A DNA stretch of 18,560 nt from CAYSLC01 sp964431545 (lineage in GTDB: Bacteria; Desulfobacterota; Desulfobacteria; Desulfobacterales; JAABSP01): assembly GCA_964431545.1 (NCBI GenBank), contig CAYSLC010000106.1, positions 1-18,560 on the forward strand, given 5' to 3'. Under the pieces are notes generated by a model. It did no database searches. It was not told the DNA's origin and saw only the letters and a list, made by a program, of their open reading frames with translations. Positions within the stretch are counted from its first letter, which is position 1. Each line of letters starts with the position of its first letter. This document shows, piece after piece, positions 1 through 4,849 of this stretch. The position numbers and the translations under genes were made by a program.

Positions 1-1
1 C

Positions 2-562
2 GGATGGCGGCTGATCGATCCCACGTGGGGCGCCGGCATGGTCAAAGACGGCCGGTTTATCAAGAAATTCGACCCCACCTACTTCCTGAGCCCGCCGGAC
101 TACTTCATCTTCGAACACCTCCCCGGCGACCCCCAATGGCAACTTCTCGGGGAGACGCTGGACCTGAAAGAATTCGAGACCCTCGCCTATCCCGGCCCCT
201 CCGCTCTCCGGACGTTTTACAGCCTGGGGATTCCCGGACGGGACTTGATGAGAGAGGCCCGGCAACGGGGTTTCACGGCATTTCCAAAGGCCCATGATTA
301 CCCCGGGAAACGGACGGAGGTCCGTCTGGCCCCCCTCAACGGTCGGCTGGAAAGCGGCGAGGCATACGCGTTTTCGGTGGAATCGCCGACCATCTCGGGC
401 GCGGCCGTGCTCAACAACGGCACGTGGCACGACCTGACCGAAAACGGGTCCGGCCGATTTGAAGGCAGGGTCCGCGCGGAGCCGGGGGTGCTGAAGCTGA
501 GCGTCCTGTTCGAGGAGAATTCCACCCGGTACTGGCCCCTTCTCGTTTACGCGGTGGATTGA
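2..562 (+). CDS. Transglutaminase-like (KY-type) domain protein, 3' part only
   Basis: The reading frame is open from the window edge, so the start lies upstream; 186 residues are visible. The first residues read WRLIDPTWGAG, the hallmark of the transglutaminase-like (kyphoscoliosis-peptidase) fold. The Asp in IDPTWGAG is the expected third member of a Cys-His-Asp triad whose Cys and His would lie in the missing part. Next comes the stretch FDPTYFLSPPDYFIFEHLP followed by DPQWQLL, also typical of KY-type proteins just after the core domain. The last 90 or so residues look like a beta-rich, Ig-like tail. In bacteria such proteins are usually secreted or envelope-associated and act as peptidases, crosslinkers or inactive binding modules; substrate and activity cannot be told here. 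An internal ATG at 38 cuts through the motif and is not the true start. Confidence 0.72.
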   Translation, partial: GWRLIDPTWGAGMVKDGRFIKKFDPTYFLSPPDYFIFEHLPGDPQWQLLGETLDLKEFETLAYPGPSALRTFYSLGIPGRDLMREARQRGFTAFPKAHDYPGKRTEVRLAPLNGRLESGEAYAFSVESPTISGAAVLNNGTWHDLTENGSGRFEGRVRAEPGVLKLSVLFEENSTRYWPLLVYAVD

Positions 563-570
563 TCCACCGC
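551..570 (+). other. Perfect hairpin across the stop codon of the transglutaminase-like gene
   Basis: An 8-bp perfect stem (551-558 with 563-570) encloses a TTGA loop that contains most of the TGA stop at 560-562. No T-run follows directly. A run of eight T lies at 602-609, preceded only by a weak 5-bp stem (569-573 with 592-596) with an 18-base loop. Together these may give a poor terminator between this gene and the next, but neither is convincing alone. Confidence 0.4.
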
Positions 571-612
571 CGGCGAAGCATCTTATTCATCCCGGCATCT
601 CTTTTTTTTAAG

Positions 613-620
613 AAAGGAGG
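613..620 (+). promoter_or_regulatory. Strong ribosome binding site that fixes the start of the binding-protein gene
   Basis: AAAGGAGG ends four bases before the ATG at 625. It shows that translation begins at 625 and not at the in-frame ATG at 559, which would overlap the preceding stop and place 22 charged residues ahead of the signal peptide. Confidence 0.85.
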
Positions 621-624
621 ATTT

Positions 625-1608
625 ATGAAAAAGACGTTGATGAGTCTGCTGGCGGCCCTGGTTGTCTGTTCATGGGGACAAGCCCTGGCCGAAGAGCCGC
701 TCCAACCGCTCACCATCCAACTGAACTGGGTGACGAACGTGGAATTCGCCGGTGTTCTGCTGGCGAAGGAGCGGGGCTGGTATGAGGAGGCCGGAATCGA
801 TCTGACGGTAAAAGGGTGGCAATCGGGCGTTTCCGCGGTTGATGACGTTTTGGACGGAAAAGCACAGATCGGTGTGGCGGATGGATCGAGAATCATCAAA
901 AACCGGGCCAAAGGGGCCCCCATCAAGGCGATTGCAAGCGCGTTTCAGAAATCACCGTATTGTCTGATCAGCAAGAAGGAAAAAGGAATACAGACCCCGG
1001 ATCAAGTGGCGGGGAAAAAGGTCGGCTTCAATTCGGACGATTCAAGGCTGATGATCCGGACCGTGCTGGTCGACCAGGGATTGTCCCTCGATGACGTCAC
1101 ATTGGTCCAAAGGGGGTGGGACCTGGAACTTCTCCTGAACGACAAGATCGATGTGATGGGTGGATATATGAACAACGAGCCGCTGACCATGAGAGAAATG
1201 GATTATCAGCCGGATATACTTCCCGCGTTCAAGTACGGATATGATTTTTACAGCGGCGTCTATTTTGTGACGGAAGAGATGATTCAAAGCCATCCGGACC
1301 TGATCCACAGATTTGTCGATGCGACATTGCGTGGCTGGAAAGCGGCTTTCGAAGCCCCTCAAGAAACCGCCAAGCGTATCGTGGAGAACTTTTTCCCGGA
1401 CGGATCGGTCCAACAGCAGGTGGAATCTCTGAAGGTGTTCGAACTCCTGGCGACCATCGGCGTGGGGACGCCATCGATCGGCTACATGGAACGGCCGTTC
1501 TGGCAAAAAGGAATCGACATCCTGTACCGGTTCAAGGAGATCGATAAGAGACTCCCCGCGGAAGCGGTGTTCACATCGAGATTTCTGAAAGCGTCCCTGC
1601 CCAAATAG
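625..1608 (+). CDS. Periplasmic substrate-binding protein, NMT1/THI5 family
   Basis: This is a 327-residue protein with a signal peptide: basic MKK, a hydrophobic core, then cleavage likely after ALA at residue 22; no good lipobox is seen. The mature part begins with PLTIQLNWVTNVEFAG, then LLAKERGWYEEAGIDL, the signature of NMT1/THI5-like (PF09084) binding proteins, which bind pyrimidines, riboflavin precursors, nitrate, taurine and similar small ligands. The ligand cannot be assigned from sequence. A DVLDGKAQIGVADGSRI segment and a GKKVGFNSDD segment match the two-lobed periplasmic fold. No permease or ATPase gene lies next to it; the next gene, 63 bases on with no terminator between, is a chemoreceptor. 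I infer that it presents a ligand to that receptor, though it could serve a transporter encoded elsewhere. The ATG at 625 is chosen for its ribosome binding site and signal peptide. Confidence 0.85.
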   Translation: MKKTLMSLLAALVVCSWGQALAEEPLQPLTIQLNWVTNVEFAGVLLAKERGWYEEAGIDLTVKGWQSGVSAVDDVLDGKAQIGVADGSRIIKNRAKGAPIKAIASAFQKSPYCLISKKEKGIQTPDQVAGKKVGFNSDDSRLMIRTVLVDQGLSLDDVTLVQRGWDLELLLNDKIDVMGGYMNNEPLTMREMDYQPDILPAFKYGYDFYSGVYFVTEEMIQSHPDLIHRFVDATLRGWKAAFEAPQETAKRIVENFFPDGSVQQQVESLKVFELLATIGVGTPSIGYMERPFWQKGIDILYRFKEIDKRLPAEAVFTSRFLKASLPK

Positions 1609-1671
1609 CCGGTCCACGGCGCACGATTCGGCCCTTACGGCGGTTCCGTTCCGGCTCGACAGGAGGCATAC

Positions 1672-3486
1672 ATGAGACGCATTTCCCGGTGGTCCATCGC
1701 CGCCAAACTGCTGGCGAGCAACACGCTGACGCTCCTGCTCTTCGGCGTCCTCATCCTGATCGTTTTCATCTCCTTCAACGCCACCGAGACATTCATGACC
1801 CGGGTGGTGAAGCAGGATGTCGGCCGGGTGATCGAGAATGCGGGCACCGGCAGAGACCTCACCCGGATGATGGCCGAGATCTCCAATCTGATCAACGGAT
1901 TTTTGGAAAGGGACGATCTGCTGGAAGAGACAGGGAGCGCCGTCCTTTCGGAATCACAGGCGCTCACGGACCGGAATTCGGGCACGGATCTGGGAGAGGC
2001 CATGAAAGCCTTCACCGGCGGGCTCCGTGCCCTTCTCGACCATGCCGCGCTCGTCCGGAACCGTTTCAAGGAATCCGAATCGCTCTCCCGTGATATCGAT
2101 ACAAAACTCGACTTCCTGAAAGACAAAATCGAAAAAACCGCGATTCTCCTCATGATGCGGGGCGGGGATGTTTCTGGATTGAAGGCGTTGGGCAATGAGA
2201 TTCTCTGGTTCCGGACAAAACTGCTCAGGATAAAGATCCTTTTCGGCGGAATGACCCATCAGCACCTACGCGCGACCCAGGAAGAGGATGTGTCCCAAGA
2301 TGCACGGGAGATATTCTCCCTTCTGGATCGGATCGAAATCAAATTCCGCCCCCTGCTGGAATCGGAACCGGAGGTGGCCGAATATGCCGAGACGATCCAG
2401 GAAGGCATCTGGGAATATAAAACGATCCTTACCGCCTACCGGAAGGACCTCGCCACATTTCAAGATTTACTCGGTGACCTGCACGAGGCCCAAGGGACGG
2501 TATCCGCGGTGATGGCGCTGGCCGATGCCCGGATCATGAAGCAGGCCGGCGCCCTTCAGGAACGCATCGGCAACCAGGTGGCGGCCTCCCAGAAGACCAT
2601 CGTGGGTTTGGCCGCGGCGATCTTTGTCGTCCTGTTGGTGATCACCGTTTCGGTTTTCAAGATGATGCGTCCCTTGAACCAAATCATCGCGGGGCTGGAA
2701 CGGAGCTATGAAGAGGTGCTCGTCGTCTCCAGGCAGGTTTCCGCCGCCGGGCAGGCCTTTGCCAATCGGTCGTCCGAGCAGGCCGCGTCCACCGAGGAAA
2801 CAGCCTCCTCCCTCGAGGAGGTCTCGTCCGTTTTCAGAGAAAACGCCGAGAATGCGAACGTCGCGGATCGGCTGGAAAGGCAGACGAATCAGCTCATCGG
2901 GCAGGGAAGCCATACCATGGCGGAACTGACCGGTCTGATGGAAGAATTGTCCGGCTTGAGCGAACAGGTGTCCGGCATTGTCAAAACGATCAACGAGTTC
3001 GCCTTTCAGACCAATCTGCTCGCCCTGAACGCGGCCGTTGAGGCGGCCCGGTCCGGAGAGGCCGGCGCCGGATTCGCCGTTGTTGCGGACGAAGTGAGGA
3101 ATCTGGCCTTGAGGTCGGCCAAGGCGGCCGAGGCGAGCGCGGCGTTGATCGAGAAGACCGTCCACAGAATCGACGCAGGCTCGGAACTGGCCGGCACCGC
3201 GCATCAAAATTTGTCGGAAACAGCCGCGAACGCGGCCAGGGTCAAGGAATTGGTGACCGAGATTGCGACCGTGTCCGATGCGCACGTTCAAAAAATCGAC
3301 TGGATCAACAGCGCCGTCGAAGAGATCGATAAGATCACGCAGCGGAACGCGGCCGATGCCGAGGAACTGGCCGCCGCGTCCGGAAAGATGACGGCCCGTG
3401 CGAAGCAGATGAGAAAGGATATCGGAAACCTCTCGGTCCTGACCGGCCGGGGCGGGGGATCGAAAAGTGAGAAGAGGGGTGAATAG
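1672..3486 (+). CDS. Methyl-accepting chemotaxis protein with large helical periplasmic sensor
   Basis: This 604-residue inner-membrane chemoreceptor has AGGAGG six bases before its ATG. Transmembrane helix 1 is near residues 13-35 and helix 2 near 310-332. The roughly 270 residues between are predicted by eye to be all helical, a size that fits a helical bimodular or TorS-like sensor rather than a Cache or PAS sensor. After helix 2 only a short RPLNQIIAGLERSYEEV coil precedes the signalling domain, so a complete HAMP domain is missing. The cytoplasmic hairpin tip (AFQTNLLALNAAVEAARSGE from residue 444, then GAGFAVVADEVRNLA) is intact and should bind CheA and CheW. The N-terminal methylation helix keeps an STEETASSLEEV segment, while the C-terminal counterpart reads EELAAASGKM and has lost one of the usual Glu pairs. 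No CheR-tethering pentapeptide is at the C-terminus. It is probably co-transcribed with the binding protein just upstream. Confidence 0.93.
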   Translation: MRRISRWSIAAKLLASNTLTLLLFGVLILIVFISFNATETFMTRVVKQDVGRVIENAGTGRDLTRMMAEISNLINGFLERDDLLEETGSAVLSESQALTDRNSGTDLGEAMKAFTGGLRALLDHAALVRNRFKESESLSRDIDTKLDFLKDKIEKTAILLMMRGGDVSGLKALGNEILWFRTKLLRIKILFGGMTHQHLRATQEEDVSQDAREIFSLLDRIEIKFRPLLESEPEVAEYAETIQEGIWEYKTILTAYRKDLATFQDLLGDLHEAQGTVSAVMALADARIMKQAGALQERIGNQVAASQKTIVGLAAAIFVVLLVITVSVFKMMRPLNQIIAGLERSYEEVLVVSRQVSAAGQAFANRSSEQAASTEETASSLEEVSSVFRENAENANVADRLERQTNQLIGQGSHTMAELTGLMEELSGLSEQVSGIVKTINEFAFQTNLLALNAAVEAARSGEAGAGFAVVADEVRNLALRSAKAAEASAALIEKTVHRIDAGSELAGTAHQNLSETAANAARVKELVTEIATVSDAHVQKIDWINSAVEEIDKITQRNAADAEELAAASGKMTARAKQMRKDIGNLSVLTGRGGGSKSEKRGE

Positions 3487-3703
3487 GCCCGCACCCAATG
3501 AAACCTGTCCAAAAGGCAAAAACGAGCTGCATCGGCAACCCCGACCTGTTGCTGGGCGGGGAAAACGGAATTCAACCTGCTCGACGAGTGGATCCGTCGG
3601 CTCCCCAAACGAGTTTCCAAATCCAGAGCCGTCCCGTCCGCCCCCCCAGCATCCCCCTTGCCCCCCGCCCCCATCGATGGTAAGATCCCCCGAAATGATG
3701 GAA

Positions 3704-3722
3704 CGCCCGGCGCCGCCGGGCG
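3704..3722 (+). other. GC-rich hairpin just upstream of the maturation protease ribosome binding site
   Basis: A 7-bp perfect stem CGCCCGG/CCGGGCG with a 5-base loop ends two bases before the AAGGGA ribosome binding site (3725-3730) of the next gene. It could hinder ribosome access or mark an RNA 5' end. The rest of the 248-base gap 3487-3734 holds a C-rich tract and short spurious reading frames; I see no clear promoter or terminator in it. Confidence 0.4.
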
Positions 3723-3734
3723 AGAAGGGATGAA

Positions 3735-4274
3735 ATGGAAGAGAAACAGATCATGATCATGGGCGTCGGCTGCATCCTCTACTCGGACGAAGGGTTCGGG
3801 GTGCGGGTGATCGAGCGTCTCATGGGGTACTATGAATTTCCCGAGAACGTCACCCTGGTGGACGGCGGCGTGCTGGGGGTCAATCTGTTGGGGGTGATCA
3901 GCCGGGCCGACCATCTGATCGTGGTGGACGTCATCCGGAACAAAGGCGCCCCCGGCGACCTCTACCGGCTGGCCGGAACGCAGATCCCCGAGCGGATCCG
4001 GGCCAAGAACTCGCTGCACCAGGTGGATCTCCTGGAGGCCCTGACCCTCTGCCAGGCCATGGACAAGGTGCCGGAGACGGTGATCGTCGGGGTGGAGCCG
4101 GCCGACATCGAGACCATGAGCATCGACCTCACCCCCGCCACCCAGGACCGGATGGAGGACGTGATCGAAATGGTCCTCAAGGAGCTGGACGGACTCGGGG
4201 TCCCCTACACGGAGAAGGAAAACCCGGAACATGTGCCTTGCCATACCTTCCAGGATTGTCAGTATCGCGGATAA
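3735..4274 (+). CDS. [NiFe]-hydrogenase maturation protease (HybD/HyaD/HycI type)
   Basis: A 179-residue protein of the M52 endopeptidase family, which removes the C-terminal tail of the hydrogenase large subunit after nickel insertion in the cytoplasm. The three nickel-sensing residues of HybD all have counterparts: Glu19 in YSDEGFG, Asp65 in LIVVDVI and His95 in NSLHQVDLLEAL. The segment LVDGGVLGVNLLGVI is also family-typical. The first motif reads GVGCILYSDEG where family members usually have GVGN, so an Asn is replaced by Cys13. The C-terminal 25 residues (from about 155) run past the usual fold and overlap hypC by 44 bases. An AAGGGA site lies four bases before the ATG. No hydrogenase large or small subunit gene is in the window, so its client must be encoded elsewhere. 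It probably heads the hyp transcription unit. Confidence 0.9.
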   Translation: MEEKQIMIMGVGCILYSDEGFGVRVIERLMGYYEFPENVTLVDGGVLGVNLLGVISRADHLIVVDVIRNKGAPGDLYRLAGTQIPERIRAKNSLHQVDLLEALTLCQAMDKVPETVIVGVEPADIETMSIDLTPATQDRMEDVIEMVLKELDGLGVPYTEKENPEHVPCHTFQDCQYRG

Positions 4275-4503
4275 CGAGATCGCCACCGTCGACGTGGACG
4301 GGGTCCGGCGGCAGGTGAGCGTGATGCTCATCGAGGAGCCCCGGGTGGGGGACTACGTCATCGTCCACGCCGGCTTCGCCATCCATCGGATCGACGAGTC
4401 GGTGGCCATGGAGTCGCTCCAAATCCTCAAGGAGGCCGCGGCCGCGGCCGACGAACAGGAGGAGATGGAACGGCGGAGGTTGGAAGAGGGGGGAGACCCC
4501 TGA
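4231..4503 (+). CDS. hypC: Hydrogenase maturation chaperone HypC
   Basis: A 90-residue HypC/HupF family protein. It begins MCLAIPSRIVSI, with the essential Cys2 that binds the iron of the Fe(CN)2CO group with HypD, and carries VGDYVIVHAGFAI with the conserved His46. HypC carries the iron group from the HypCD scaffold to the hydrogenase large-subunit precursor. The C-terminal 20 residues form an Ala- and Glu-rich helical tail beyond the core. The ATG lies inside the end of the protease gene (44-base overlap), and an AAGGA site is 11 bases upstream, so translation of the two is probably coupled. The next gene on the same strand, hypF, is separated by an oppositely oriented small gene. Confidence 0.95.
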   Translation: MCLAIPSRIVSIADNEIATVDVDGVRRQVSVMLIEEPRVGDYVIVHAGFAIHRIDESVAMESLQILKEAAAAADEQEEMERRRLEEGGDP

Positions 4504-4504
4504 C

Positions 4505-4535
4505 CGGCGGAGCGGGGCGGCCCCCCGCGCCGCCG
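4505..4535. other. All-GC hairpin between the convergent ends of hypC and the small minus-strand gene
   Basis: The outer stem CGGCGG (4505-4510) pairs with CCGCCG (4530-4535). After one A/G mismatch, the inner stem GCGGGG (4512-4517) pairs with CCCCGC (4523-4528) around a 5-base loop. It lies just after the hypC stop at 4503 and 23 bases past the stop of the minus-strand gene, so both RNAs could form it. Neither side has a T-run, so it is not a classical intrinsic terminator; it may stabilise 3' ends or slow polymerase. Confidence 0.5.
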
Positions 4536-4558
4536 TCCGGGATCTGATGGGGCGGGGA

Positions 4559-4717
4559 TCAGGACACTTCGTGGTGCCGGCGGACGATGATCTTGCCCTT
4601 CTGCTTGGGAAAATCGACCGCCAGGCGGACCTTCTTGGGGGAGACCTTCACCACCCGGCCCTCCATCTGCTTCTTGGCCTTTCCGAACTTGAACTTCACC
4701 GTATCTCCGACTTCCAT
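4559..4717 (-). CDS. Small very basic SH3/KOW-like protein, antisense within the hyp cluster
   Basis: A 52-codon gene on the minus strand starts with ATG at 4717-4715 and ends with TGA at 4561-4559. It begins MEVGDTVKFKFGKAKKQMEG and continues RVVKVSPKKVRLAVDFP, KQKGKIIVRRHHEVS. It has 11 Lys and 4 Arg against 5 acidic residues. The alternating VGDTVKF and GRVVKV pattern resembles a small SH3/KOW-like barrel, so binding to nucleic acid or ribosome is plausible but only inferred. I recall short proteins of this style in Desulfobacterota genomes but cannot name a family. Support for a real gene is strong: AAGGAG (4729-4724) six bases before the ATG, and a perfect consensus promoter behind it. 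The + strand frame over the same bases has no such signals. It converges on hypC and diverges from hypF. Confidence 0.85.
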   Translation of the reverse strand: MEVGDTVKFKFGKAKKQMEGRVVKVSPKKVRLAVDFPKQKGKIIVRRHHEVS

Positions 4718-4755
4718 GTCACGCTCCTTTTTCTGTTTGTAAAATCCAGCAGAAA

Positions 4756-4785
4756 ATTATAGAGTAAAGGCTTTTGGGTTGTCAA
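4756..4785 (-). promoter_or_regulatory. Perfect sigma-70 type promoter for the small minus-strand gene
   Basis: Read on the minus strand, TTGACA (4785-4780) and TATAAT (4761-4756) are separated by 18 bases; both hexamers match the consensus exactly. Transcription should start near 4749, giving a leader of about 30 bases that contains the AAGGAG site. Every base of this promoter lies in the AT-rich gap between the small gene and hypF (4718-4849). A clear promoter for hypF on the + strand is not seen in the same gap; TTGTAA at 4737 and TATAGA at 4758 are spaced by only 15 bases. Confidence 0.85.
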
Positions 4786-4849
4786 CGGAAAAGGCCCGCG
4801 TTCCGGGGAGCGGCTTTTCCTTATTTTTCGTGTATCGCCGGGGAGCGCC

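Noticed and set aside
2467..3519. Minus-strand frame opposite the chemoreceptor signalling domain
   Set aside because: It mirrors the most conserved part of the receptor; Gly-, Arg- and Leu-rich product with no recognisable fold.
3525..3560. Possible sigma-54 promoter (GGCAAC ... TTGCT) upstream of the hyp genes
   Set aside because: The distance between the GG and GC elements is far longer than the fixed 10 bases that sigma-54 needs.
3467..3733. Plus-strand frame of 88 codons in the gap before the maturation protease
   Set aside because: Composition is Pro-, Arg- and Ser-rich, it starts inside the receptor gene without a ribosome site, and no motif is visible.
4547..4762. Plus-strand frame over the hypC-hypF gap
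   Set aside because: No ribosome site or family match; the minus-strand gene over the same bases has a promoter, ribosome site and coherent protein.
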